Assembly: GCA_022564295.1 (NCBI GenBank)
Contig: JADFLR010000024.1
Location: 1-63,632 of the forward strand
Reading direction: 5' to 3'
Length of the DNA: 63,632 nt
From: Bacteroidota bacterium
Lineage (GTDB): Bacteria; Bacteroidota; Ignavibacteria; Ignavibacteriales; Ignavibacteriaceae
A program made the translations under genes and the position numbers. The stretch's first letter is position 1. Each line of letters opens with the position of its first letter. Under the pieces are notes generated by a model. It searched no databases, was not told the origin of the DNA, and was given only the letters and a program-made list of their open reading frames with translations. Of this stretch, positions 55,903 to 63,543 are shown piece after piece.

Positions 55903-58050
55903 ATGCAGAAATTAATACGCTCTTTATTTATTGCCATTCTATTTACTGGAAGCTTGCTTGCCCAAAAGAATTTTACTTTAGAGCATGTAATACTTGAAAG
56001 TGCATCACTTTCACCCAAGCGTTTATCTCAGTTACAATGGATTCCGGATGCTGATGCTTTTACTCATGTAATAACAGTTGATGAAGAAACAAATCTTATT
56101 AAAGAAAATGCTTCAACTGAAGGAAAAGAACTATTATTAACATTAACAAAGTTAAACGACGCACTCACTGGTAAAAGTTTAAATACACTTGAATCGTTTC
56201 CAATTTTTAAATGGACAAACAACAGCACAATTCGATTTTGGGATTATTTATCACTTGTTGAATATAATTTAAACAACAACTCTCTGACTATCATAAATGA
56301 TATTGCAAATAACGGTACCAATGCTGATTTTAATGACCCGCACAAAATCGCTTATACTATTGATAACAATCTTTACATCGCTATAAATTCCAAACAAATA
56401 CAAATTACCAAGGATGAAAACATAGAAATAGTAAATGGACAATTTGTGCACAGGCATGAATTTGGAATTGAGAAAGGAACTTTTTGGTCGCCCAAAAACA
56501 ATTACCTCGCATTTTACAGAAAAGATGAATCTATGGTAACTGATTATCCGGTTATTGATATTTCTAAAAAACCCGCCGTAATTGAAAACATAAAGTATCC
56601 AATGGCAGGAATGACTAGCGAAGAAGTTACTGTTGGTGTTTATGATCTTAAGACAGGTAAAACTATCTGGCTCAAAACAGGCGAACCAAAGGATCATTAT
56701 TTACCGGGGGTTACTTGGAGCCCGGATGAAAGATACATTTATATTGCTGAATTGAACAGGGATCAGAATCATATGAATCTGACAAAGTACAATGCGCGGA
56801 CCGGTGAAATGATAAAAATATTATTTGAAGAAACGAGCGATAAATATGTTGAACCAATGAACGGATTGATCTTTTTTGAAGACGAGCCGGATATGTTTAT
56901 ATGGACAACGCGCAAAGATGGCTGGAATCATTTTTATTTATATGATGCGCAGGGTGCAAAAATTAAGCAACTAACAAAGGGAGAATGGGAAGTAACCGGG
57001 TTTGATGGATTAAGCACTGTTGGTTACAACATTTTTTTTGCTGCTGCCGAACAAAGTCCAACAGAAAGTCATTATTACAAAGTTGATTTCGACAGATATG
57101 AAATGAAACGGATTACAAATGGAACCGGAACTCACAAAGTTATTAGAAATGAAAAAGGTACGATGTTTCTTGATGTATTTACAAATGTTGATGTCCCTTA
57201 TGAAGTAAGTGTTCTCGATAAAGATGGAGAGAAATTAAGAACTGTATTCTTAGCGCCAAATCCATTTGAAGGTTTTAATACAGGGAAGACAGAAATCTTT
57301 ACATTAAAAAGCAGCGATGGTTCTGATCTTTACTGCAGAACAATATTTCCACCCGGTTTTGATGAAAATAAAAAGTATCCTGTTCTTGTTTATGTCTACG
57401 GAGGACCTCATATACAGCGTATAACTAATAGCTGGTTAGGCGGTACGAAGGAAATTTTATGGCTGAATTACATGGCACAAAACGGATACATTGTTTTCAC
57501 ATTAGATAATCGGGGCTCGTCAAATCGTGGATTGGAATTTGAGCAGAAGATATTCAGGCAATTAGGCACTGTTGAAATCGAAGACCAAATGGTTGGTGTT
57601 AATTACTTAAAATCTCTCTCTTATGTTGATACAACTAGCATGGGTGTATTTGGATGGAGTTATGGCGGTTTTATGACCACAAGCTTAATGACACGAAAAC
57701 CTGATGTATTCAAAGTTGGTGTTGCAGGAGGAACAGTTATCGATTGGCAATATTACGAAGTAATGTACACGGAAAGATATATGGATTCACCGCAGCAAAA
57801 TCCGGAAGGATACAAGGAAGCAAACCTGCTTAATTATGTAAATGATCTGAAAGGTAAATTGCTGCAGGTTCATGGTACTTCCGATCCTACTGTTGTTTGG
57901 CAGCATACATTAATGTTTATACAAAAAGCAACGCAGCTTGGAATTGATATAGATTATTTTCCATACGTAGGACATAAACACGGTGTTAAAGGAAAAGACC
58001 GTTTTCATCTTTACCAGAAAATAACGAATTATTTTAATGATAATCTTTAA
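55903..58050 (+). CDS. Secreted prolyl oligopeptidase-family peptidase (DPP IV-like, S9)
   Basis: 715 residues with signal peptide (MQKLIRSLFIAILFTGSLLAQ). The N-terminal beta-propeller (DPPIV_N type, WSPDERYIYIAELNRDQNH, MFIWTTRKDGWNHFYLYD) is followed by the catalytic domain: VYGGPHIQ, nucleophile Ser586 in GWSYGGFM, Asp661 in GTSDPTVVW and His691 in GHKHG. It removes X-Pro dipeptides in known relatives, probably in the periplasm. It is the last gene before the cassette array. Confidence 0.94.
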   Translation: MQKLIRSLFIAILFTGSLLAQKNFTLEHVILESASLSPKRLSQLQWIPDADAFTHVITVDEETNLIKENASTEGKELLLTLTKLNDALTGKSLNTLESFPIFKWTNNSTIRFWDYLSLVEYNLNNNSLTIINDIANNGTNADFNDPHKIAYTIDNNLYIAINSKQIQITKDENIEIVNGQFVHRHEFGIEKGTFWSPKNNYLAFYRKDESMVTDYPVIDISKKPAVIENIKYPMAGMTSEEVTVGVYDLKTGKTIWLKTGEPKDHYLPGVTWSPDERYIYIAELNRDQNHMNLTKYNARTGEMIKILFEETSDKYVEPMNGLIFFEDEPDMFIWTTRKDGWNHFYLYDAQGAKIKQLTKGEWEVTGFDGLSTVGYNIFFAAAEQSPTESHYYKVDFDRYEMKRITNGTGTHKVIRNEKGTMFLDVFTNVDVPYEVSVLDKDGEKLRTVFLAPNPFEGFNTGKTEIFTLKSSDGSDLYCRTIFPPGFDENKKYPVLVYVYGGPHIQRITNSWLGGTKEILWLNYMAQNGYIVFTLDNRGSSNRGLEFEQKIFRQLGTVEIEDQMVGVNYLKSLSYVDTTSMGVFGWSYGGFMTTSLMTRKPDVFKVGVAGGTVIDWQYYEVMYTERYMDSPQQNPEGYKEANLLNYVNDLKGKLLQVHGTSDPTVVWQHTLMFIQKATQLGIDIDYFPYVGHKHGVKGKDRFHLYQKITNYFNDNL

Positions 58051-58152
58051 AAGGGTCTGGTGTGTCTTGAATTGGTCAATCCTTTAGGACAAAGGTTATT
58101 AGGAACAGTAAAAATTTTTTGGCTTTAGCCATAACTTGAAAGAATGAAGCAG

Positions 58153-58210
58153 TACTAACGCAAAAATTAGTCGCCGCCGGAGGGCAGGTCGCTTGCACGC
58201 GGGGTTAGAC
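58153..58210 (-). other. attC-like site 1 (distal end of cassette array)
   Basis: Between TACTAAC (58153-58159) and GTTAGAC (58204-58210); 58 bases, the size of the shortest classical attC sites. Read on the minus strand it is GTCTAAC, then GCGTGCAAGCGACC, and on to GCGTTAGTA. Arms pair imperfectly (CTAAC and CGAC/GTCG blocks). It lies after a duplicated hydrolase tail. Confidence 0.6.
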
Positions 58211-58281
58211 GCTCGCTGTTTGTCTACTGCGAAATAAATGCTATAACCTCTTTCTACCAATGCAGTTCTGCAGCAACCGGC
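58174..58281 (-). repeat. Duplicated tail of the hydrolase cassette
   Basis: Copies 58966-59072, the last roughly 19 codons of the alpha/beta hydrolase gene plus the proximal part of its attC, with about six differences in 107 bases. Same orientation, about 790 bases away. The copy ends abruptly at GCAGCAACCGGC, where the next site's hairpin begins. Confidence 0.85.
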
Positions 58282-58317
58282 GGGCATGATCCAGTCGCGA
58301 TGATGCCCTGGTTAGGT
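58281..58317 (-). other. attC-like site 2 (truncated)
   Basis: Minus strand: ACCTAAC directly after the stop of the 58327 gene, then a hairpin GGGCATCATC/GATCATGCCC. The distal arm is missing, cut off by the duplicated hydrolase tail, so recombination or deletion has removed half the site. Confidence 0.5.
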
Positions 58318-58326
58318 TTCTTATTT

Positions 58327-58851
58327 TCAAAATTTAAAAATATTCTCTTTGCTATAGACATTTGAGTATTTTTCGAACTCATCACAACCAATTACATTTA
58401 GATCTAAGTATTTAATAAAATCATATAATGTAGCATTTTTAAATAAACATATTATTGTTGCTTTTATAACTTCTTCCATATCTAAGGAACTGTATGGTTC
58501 ATCTAATGTATCAAGCCGTAAAACCGGGATTATAAGATCTACTTTTACAGTATCTCCAAAGTTAATATACATATCATCCCATCTTCTGGAAAAACCAATC
58601 TTTAAACCTAAAATATTGGCAATATTTCTATTACTAGATCCTCTTTCTGTTATTACGCTGTTCTCAGCACAGGTAAGAGACGTTTTTTTAGGAATACTAT
58701 AATTTAGAAAAAACACGTAAGTAGATTTACTTTCAATTATTCCATTTTCAGTAAATATTGGTTGTGATACAATAAAAACTATTTCCTGAGTTACAATAAT
58801 ATTACCACTTGTGAGTGGAATTAATAATAAAACTAAAATTAATTTCTTCAT
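58327..58851 (-). CDS. Cassette gene: secreted hypothetical protein (174 aa)
   Basis: Signal peptide MKKLILVLLLIPLTSGNIIV then a Ser/Asn/Ile-rich body with three cysteines (CAEN, CLFK, CDEF). Not recognised. AAGAGGAC precedes the ATG at 58851. The start is 23 bases from the core GTTAGGT of the preceding attC (58874-58880) and the stop is ten bases from the next ACCTAAC, so gene and site form one cassette. Confidence 0.75.
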   Translation of the reverse strand: MKKLILVLLLIPLTSGNIIVTQEIVFIVSQPIFTENGIIESKSTYVFFLNYSIPKKTSLTCAENSVITERGSSNRNIANILGLKIGFSRRWDDMYINFGDTVKVDLIIPVLRLDTLDEPYSSLDMEEVIKATIICLFKNATLYDFIKYLDLNVIGCDEFEKYSNVYSKENIFKF

Positions 58852-58873
58852 AATAAAGTCCTCTTAAAATGAA

Positions 58874-59001
58874 ACCTAACGGGGGCGTTAAGTGCCCTCC
58901 GATTCTTAAAAGACTCGACTATTTTATTATAGCCAGCATTTCGCAATTTTCGCGCCGCTTACCCTCCGCCGGAGGCAGGTCGCTTGCACGCTGGGTTAGA
59001 C
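58874..59001 (-). other. attC-like site 3
   Basis: 128 bases from ACCTAAC (plus strand 58874-58880) to GTTAGAC (58995-59001). Inner arms CTAACGGGGGCGTTAAG... and the inverse CTAACCCAGCGTGCAAG... pair with bulges through CCTCCG. It starts 14 bases after the hydrolase stop. Confidence 0.75.
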
Positions 59002-59014
59002 ATTCGCTGTTGGT

Positions 59015-59809
59015 CTACTGCGAAATAAATGCTATAACCTCTTTCCACCAATGCAGTTCTGCAGCAACCGGCACTTCGTTATGTCTTACATCTTCAAACA
59101 TCCACAGTCTCTTGTTTGCGGTTATTGACTCATACAACCTTTTACCATGCTGCACTGGAACAACCTCATCGTTTTCGGCAAGAACGACAGCAATATTTCC
59201 ATCAAATCTTTGAAGGTCATCAACACTGTTGTATTTGTCGAGAACTAACCAACGTGCTGGAAGGAACCAATAGTGTGTTTGAGCAAGATTGGGTAGCGAA
59301 TCCCAGGCCAGAAACAGAATCACTCCTTTAATGGGGATATCAGATTTACTGAGAGCACTGCAAACGACCCCACTTCCAAGAGATTCGCCCCATAGGTACA
59401 GAGGCTCCCCAAACTCCTGATAGGCAATCCTTATGGTTTCGAGCGCATCCTTTACCAATACATCCTCACTGGGTTGTCCGGACCGGCCTCCATAGCCAGG
59501 ATATTCAGCTAAAATAACCCGCATATTTTGAATAGATAGCGCTTTGACATAGAAGCTGCGATTATAAGCTGCGCCTGCATTGCCATGAAATACTATGACG
59601 GTTCCCTTTGCGTCAGGCAGTTTTGCTTGACTGATAAATCCTTGAAATACTTCAAAAGAAGGCCAATAGATTAAGCCTTCATTGATTGCACGCTGCTCAG
59701 CCAACTTTATTTGATACGGCATATAGAGTAATTTCCGCTGAAATATAAAAACTATTGCGCACAAGGCTGCATATCCCAGTAAGATAGATATCAATATTTT
59801 CCAAATCAT
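59015..59809 (-). CDS. Cassette gene: membrane-anchored alpha/beta hydrolase
   Basis: From ATG 59809: N-terminal anchor (WKILISILLGYAALCAIVFIF), QRKLLYMP, oxyanion loop VIVFHGNAGAA, YPGYGGRSGQPSE, nucleophile elbow LWGESLGSG, acid in LAENDEVVP, and His in VRHNEVPV: a complete triad of the serine aminopeptidase/BEM46-like group. A GTG at 59836 (adds nine residues) is an alternative, since other cassettes start about 20 bases from the core. It is visibly more G+C-rich than its neighbours, which fits acquisition from elsewhere. Substrate unknown. Confidence 0.88.
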   Translation of the reverse strand: MIWKILISILLGYAALCAIVFIFQRKLLYMPYQIKLAEQRAINEGLIYWPSFEVFQGFISQAKLPDAKGTVIVFHGNAGAAYNRSFYVKALSIQNMRVILAEYPGYGGRSGQPSEDVLVKDALETIRIAYQEFGEPLYLWGESLGSGVVCSALSKSDIPIKGVILFLAWDSLPNLAQTHYWFLPARWLVLDKYNSVDDLQRFDGNIAVVLAENDEVVPVQHGKRLYESITANKRLWMFEDVRHNEVPVAAELHWWKEVIAFISQ

Positions 59810-59857
59810 TTGAATAACAATTCTTTTCGATTGCACATGAGTAAAAATTTAATTAAC

Positions 59858-60045
59858 GTTTAACGGTGTTACCGCTAAGCCGCCACCCAGAACAGCAATG
59901 ACGAATAGTTGCAACCAATTTTTATATATAAAAATACTTCCTTAAACAATCTGCCATTAAAAGTGACTCAGTTTTGCAAACGCAACTTTATAATTACATA
60001 AATGCCGCACTAAAAACGCTGACCGTGTTGAGCGGCTGGTTATAC
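59858..60045 (-). other. attC-like site 4
   Basis: 188 bases between GTTTAAC (59858-59864) and GTTATAC (60039-60045). Arms ...ACCGCTAAGCCGCC and GCGGCTGGTTAT pair imperfectly; the long centre is AT-rich. It starts 14 bases after the stop of the 60059 gene. Confidence 0.7.
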
Positions 60046-60058
60046 GTATTTTTATTAA

Positions 60059-60631
60059 CTAAAAATAAATTTGAATGTTTTTGTTTAATTTAATTATTGT
60101 ATCCGCAAAATGAACAAAAAACTCCGTTAGGTTTCCATTTATTCTCTTTACTTTTTCTACATCTATTATAAATTCGATTCTTCTTCCATTCATCTTATAT
60201 CTAAATTTCCACCAACATTTTTTGGGCTTTACAAAATGTGTAAAACAAAAAACTTTCCCCATCGGATATAGTAAAGATTCTCCCTCATAGTCAGAAATTA
60301 ATTTATCGGGGTAATCTCTAAAATCTTCTAAGTAAGAATAACCATAAAAGACAGAATAATCGTAAAGCAAATCCCAAATATTAATAGAAGCACCAGAATC
60401 TTTAATATCAAAGGAATACCATTTGGATAAAAAACCACTTTTATCTTCTTGATATTTCTTTAATAATAACTCATACATCAACTCATCCTTTTCTTCTGTT
60501 TCTTTATGACCTTGTATCATACTTGAGACGCGCCACGAAGCATCTTTATCTTTTGTTGCTTCTTCACGAAGTTCGTTATACTTATCACTTGTTAGAAAAA
60601 CTGGTAATTTATCAATTATGAAATATGACAT
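60059..60631 (-). CDS. Cassette gene: soluble hypothetical protein (190 aa)
   Basis: Not recognised. No signal or membrane segment; acidic first half with many Tyr/Asp, then a basic aromatic second half (KPKKCWWKFRYKMNGRRIEFIIDVEKV). It begins five bases after the DUF3761-like gene's stop and shares its cassette, so the pair probably acts together. Confidence 0.72.
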   Translation of the reverse strand: MSYFIIDKLPVFLTSDKYNELREEATKDKDASWRVSSMIQGHKETEEKDELMYELLLKKYQEDKSGFLSKWYSFDIKDSGASINIWDLLYDYSVFYGYSYLEDFRDYPDKLISDYEGESLLYPMGKVFCFTHFVKPKKCWWKFRYKMNGRRIEFIIDVEKVKRINGNLTEFFVHFADTIIKLNKNIQIYF

Positions 60632-60635
60632 AAAC

Positions 60636-61226
60636 TTAATTTTTATTGTTATGGGATGTAAAAATTGATGATAAAATTTTCCAAATAAAATAAAGCGCTG
60701 TTATAATTATCGTTAAAACAAAAGCTATAATTGAAAAGATACTATATACTAGAAAAGATATTGTGTTTATAGAATACAAAATTAAAGTAAATCCATAATA
60801 ACGTTGAAATAAAGCAGGCAATAATAGAATTGCGAATGATATTTTAGATAAATCAAAGAAGGATTCTTGATTGCTATAATGCATTCCAACTTTAATATCC
60901 TTGTATAACCATTCTTTTACCCCTCCGTGATGAGAACAGGTACCTCTTCCAGTTGAATAGGAATGCCATCCATCATAACAAATTGCGCCGACCCTAACTT
61001 TTTCATAAATGGGATGATTACCTTCTTTATATTCAAGAAAACCTTTAAATAATGTTACAAAAGAAAAGAGTATTAATATCGCAATTAAAAAATTAATTGC
61101 CTTTTTATAAAATGGTTTTATTTTGGAAGAATTTAGACTCCTTTTATTATCAATTTTAGAAATTACTTTTTTATAAATAGATTCAACTTTCTTTGAATAC
61201 TTTTCTAAAGAATCTAAACTAATCAT
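60636..61226 (-). CDS. Cassette gene: membrane protein with DUF3761-like motif
   Basis: 196 residues. A helix at about 44-66, then an outside loop with GAICYDGWHSYSTGRGTCSH followed by HGGVKEW, very like the DUF3761 signature (C-x-DG-x-S-x-S ... GTCSHHGGV-x-W), then two or more helices (about 125-185). The two Cys and two His could bind metal or form a disulphide. The start is 17 bases from the core of site 5. Confidence 0.78.
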   Translation of the reverse strand: MISLDSLEKYSKKVESIYKKVISKIDNKRSLNSSKIKPFYKKAINFLIAILILFSFVTLFKGFLEYKEGNHPIYEKVRVGAICYDGWHSYSTGRGTCSHHGGVKEWLYKDIKVGMHYSNQESFFDLSKISFAILLLPALFQRYYGFTLILYSINTISFLVYSIFSIIAFVLTIIITALYFIWKILSSIFTSHNNKN

Positions 61227-61243
61227 TTATTATATGACTAAAC

Positions 61244-61430
61244 GTATAATGGCGTTGTGCTTAAGCCGAAGCCCAATACAACAATTTCACTTTGTCAATA
61301 AACTTTTTATTTATAACAAACTTTCTTTTACAAGTAACGCTGAACAACAAAGCCGAAACGGAACTACAAACTTTCAAACTGTACAAATGCCAAATGCGAA
61401 AACGCTTTCGACTTGAGGCACTGGTTATGT
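61244..61430 (-). other. attC-like site 5
   Basis: 187 bases between GTATAAT (61244-61250) and GTTATGT (61424-61430). The outer arms pair well: ATAA-GTGCTTAAGCCGAAGC on one side, and the inverse of the other side reads ATAACC-GTGCCTCAAGTCGAAAGC. It begins nine bases after the protease stop. Confidence 0.75.
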
Positions 61431-61438
61431 GAATGCCA

Positions 61439-62209
61439 CTATTTAAATAAATCGAAAATATAATATGAAGGTGTTATGGCTGCCATCTTACCCCCCGTAT
61501 TATCACCATGAGTACCATGAACAATACCAATCATTATTGTTTTTCCAAAACTCAAGTACATGCCATTTTTCACTGAAATATAAACGCCTGAACCGCTACA
61601 GCCTTGAATACTTGGAACATTTAAATAATAAAAGTCACTAGCTGTATTAGTGTCAGCTCTTTTTTGTGTAATTAGTCCACTTGATCGATATCCTTTAAAT
61701 ATCAGTGGTGAAAAATGATTCATTTTCATATCAAGAACAGGGAATCCAAGAAATGTAATGTCTGCCGCTCTTTCGGGTAAATTTTCACCGTTATTTATTA
61801 AATTCGATGGGAAAGACCAGGTCTCTAATCTTTTTTTAATCTTCTCATTATGTGGTACTAGTTCAATAATTGAAATATCAGCAACTGAATGATCATCCCA
61901 TGTTAATTTATTGTCTTTTACAATCTGTATTAAATCTACAATATCCGGTTTATCATTATCTAACCTAAATACAATCTTTGCATTATTTTTAATCTTTTTT
62001 GCTATATGAGTAGCTGTAAGTAAATAAAAAGTATTCTGATGATTGACAATCGTTCCTGAACCAATGCTAGCCAATGAATCATTAATCTGTTGATGTAATA
62101 ATACTGTTATATTAGATATTTGTTCTTGATCCCAAATATCCCCTTCGACTTGACAAAGAATTGGGGAATTGATAACAATTATAAATAAAAACAATTTAAT
62201 TGATTTCAT
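61439..62209 (-). CDS. Cassette gene: secreted trypsin-like serine protease
   Basis: 256 residues with signal peptide (IKLFLFIIVINSPILCQ). Chymotrypsin-fold blocks: GSGTIVNHQNTFYLLTATHIA (His), DHSVADISIIEL (Asp), and VPSIQGCSGSGVYI (Ser in GCSGSG), so the triad appears complete. Related proteins are stress or defence proteases, but no PDZ domain is present. It overlaps the lipoprotein gene by 14 bases, so both are made from one transcript. Confidence 0.82.
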   Translation of the reverse strand: MKSIKLFLFIIVINSPILCQVEGDIWDQEQISNITVLLHQQINDSLASIGSGTIVNHQNTFYLLTATHIAKKIKNNAKIVFRLDNDKPDIVDLIQIVKDNKLTWDDHSVADISIIELVPHNEKIKKRLETWSFPSNLINNGENLPERAADITFLGFPVLDMKMNHFSPLIFKGYRSSGLITQKRADTNTASDFYYLNVPSIQGCSGSGVYISVKNGMYLSFGKTIMIGIVHGTHGDNTGGKMAAITPSYYIFDLFK

Positions 62210-62546
62210 TTTTATTTTTGTCTAAAAGAATAAAATACCCTGCTTCTTTTACAAACTTTCTAGTTGTTGGCAAATCAGTAACATTTTCAATCACTAAGCA
62301 GGATGAAATATTTTGACCAGTATTTGATAAAAAGTTTCGTTGCTTTTTCATCGATTGAAAATTTAATATTAAATAGCTTCCATCAATATTTTTAAACTTT
62401 GTATCAGCACGAGTAATGACATTTAATTCCCCAACAGTTGCTTTATTCTGACCAGCAATTAACTGAATTGATTCAACAATTTTGTGATCTTGTTTACAAG
62501 CAAAAACAACAACTAGTAAAACAACAAATAATAAAAGATTTTTCAT
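62196..62546 (-). CDS. Cassette gene: lipoprotein (116 aa)
   Basis: From ATG 62546: MKNLLLFVVLLVVVFACKQD is a lipoprotein signal with lipobox FAC. The mature part has no known domain; two lysine/asparagine-rich strands (KFKNIDGSYLILNFQS, KKQRNFLSN) and an acidic end. The 14-base overlap with the protease gene suggests that it escorts, inhibits or anchors the protease (inference). An upstream in-frame start at 62585 would destroy the lipobox position. Confidence 0.75.
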   Translation of the reverse strand: MKNLLLFVVLLVVVFACKQDHKIVESIQLIAGQNKATVGELNVITRADTKFKNIDGSYLILNFQSMKKQRNFLSNTGQNISSCLVIENVTDLPTTRKFVKEAGYFILLDKNKNEIN

Positions 62547-62569
62547 TAGACGCCTTTTAATGATTAGCA

Positions 62570-62798
62570 CATAACGACCTTGCAACTAATGCGCCGCCCA
62601 TAACTACAATGCAGCACATAAATGCAAACGCCAATAATTTAACAGCCGTTGCGTAATTTGGCGTCAGCCACGCAACGAGCTGTAACAATGATTATTTAAC
62701 TTATTTACGCTCAACAAAATGCTGAACTTGTTTATAAACTTTATAATACTCAAAACGAAAACATTGTTTGCGCGGTCGCTTTGAGTTGCTTGTTAGGC
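62570..62798 (-). other. attC-like site 6 (long)
   Basis: 229 bases between ACATAAC (62570-62576) and GTTAGGC (62792-62798). Outer arms TTGCAACTAATGCGCC and GCGCGGTCGCTTTGAGTTGC are imperfect inverses; an inner stem GTTGCGT/ACGCAAC closes part of the loop. The outer arms are nearly the same as in site 7. It starts four bases after the stop of the 62803 gene. Confidence 0.78.
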
Positions 62799-62802
62799 GA
62801 CT

Positions 62803-63324
62803 CTAGCGAGGTCCATCTGAATTCTTTACGAATCGTTCAATACTTCTTGTAAATATCACTCTCGATTTGACAACATTCGGCCCGGAATATGTTATTTCCA
62901 TCCCTCGAATGCCTGAGCTTGTCTGTTGTAAAAGGAATAAAGTTGGATGACCATCTCGATGAGTGATGTACCCCTTCACTGTGCCTAGTTGCACAAACTG
63001 TGCGAAAACCCTAGTTGTCTTTCCATTTGATTCCTCTATTCGTACTTCCCAAGGTTGGCCATCATCCCACATTAATTCACCTGATGAGGAACGTTCAACA
63101 TTTGCTAAGATGACAATTTTTTCTTGAATTCCGTTACCGTCAAGGTCATACATTGTGCTTTCACGATACTGCCAATGATTAGTTGAGTCCACGGCAGCGG
63201 GTAGTGACGGAAAGACAAGCGAAGTATCCGTTCCATCTGGGACAGACAATCCCTGCGATTGAACAGTAGAATGTAGAAGGAGAACAATTATACTAATTAG
63301 AAATTGTCGAATGTTGAGTTTCAT
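62803..63324 (-). CDS. Cassette gene: secreted hypothetical protein (173 aa)
   Basis: Signal peptide MKLNIRQFLISIIVLLLHSTVQSQ, then a soluble domain with YDLDGNGIQEKIVI (a D-x-D-x-D-G-like calcium or VCBS-type loop) and a beta-rich end. No family recognised. More G+C-rich than the flanks. Its start is 21 bases from core GTTAGGC of site 7. Confidence 0.75.
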   Translation of the reverse strand: MKLNIRQFLISIIVLLLHSTVQSQGLSVPDGTDTSLVFPSLPAAVDSTNHWQYRESTMYDLDGNGIQEKIVILANVERSSSGELMWDDGQPWEVRIEESNGKTTRVFAQFVQLGTVKGYITHRDGHPTLFLLQQTSSGIRGMEITYSGPNVVKSRVIFTRSIERFVKNSDGPR

Positions 63325-63344
63325 TTTATAATCTTTAGAGATTC

Positions 63345-63532
63345 GCCTAACGACCTTGCAACTAATGCGCCGCCAAAAACAACGATGATTTATTTACACA
63401 TAAATAATTATTTAATAAAAATATTTAACTGACTAATAAAGATTAATAACAATGCTACACAAACATAACAAAGCGAATAAATTAAGTAAACCCTGCACAA
63501 GTAGTGCGGTCGCTTTGAGTTGCTGGTTATAT
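63345..63532 (-). other. attC-like site 7
   Basis: 188 bases between GCCTAAC (63345-63351) and GTTATAT (63526-63532). Outer arms TTGCAACTAATGCGCCGCC and GCGGTCGCTTTGAGTTGC match those of site 6. The centre is AT-rich. Confidence 0.78.
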
Positions 63533-63543
63533 TTGCTTTTTTA

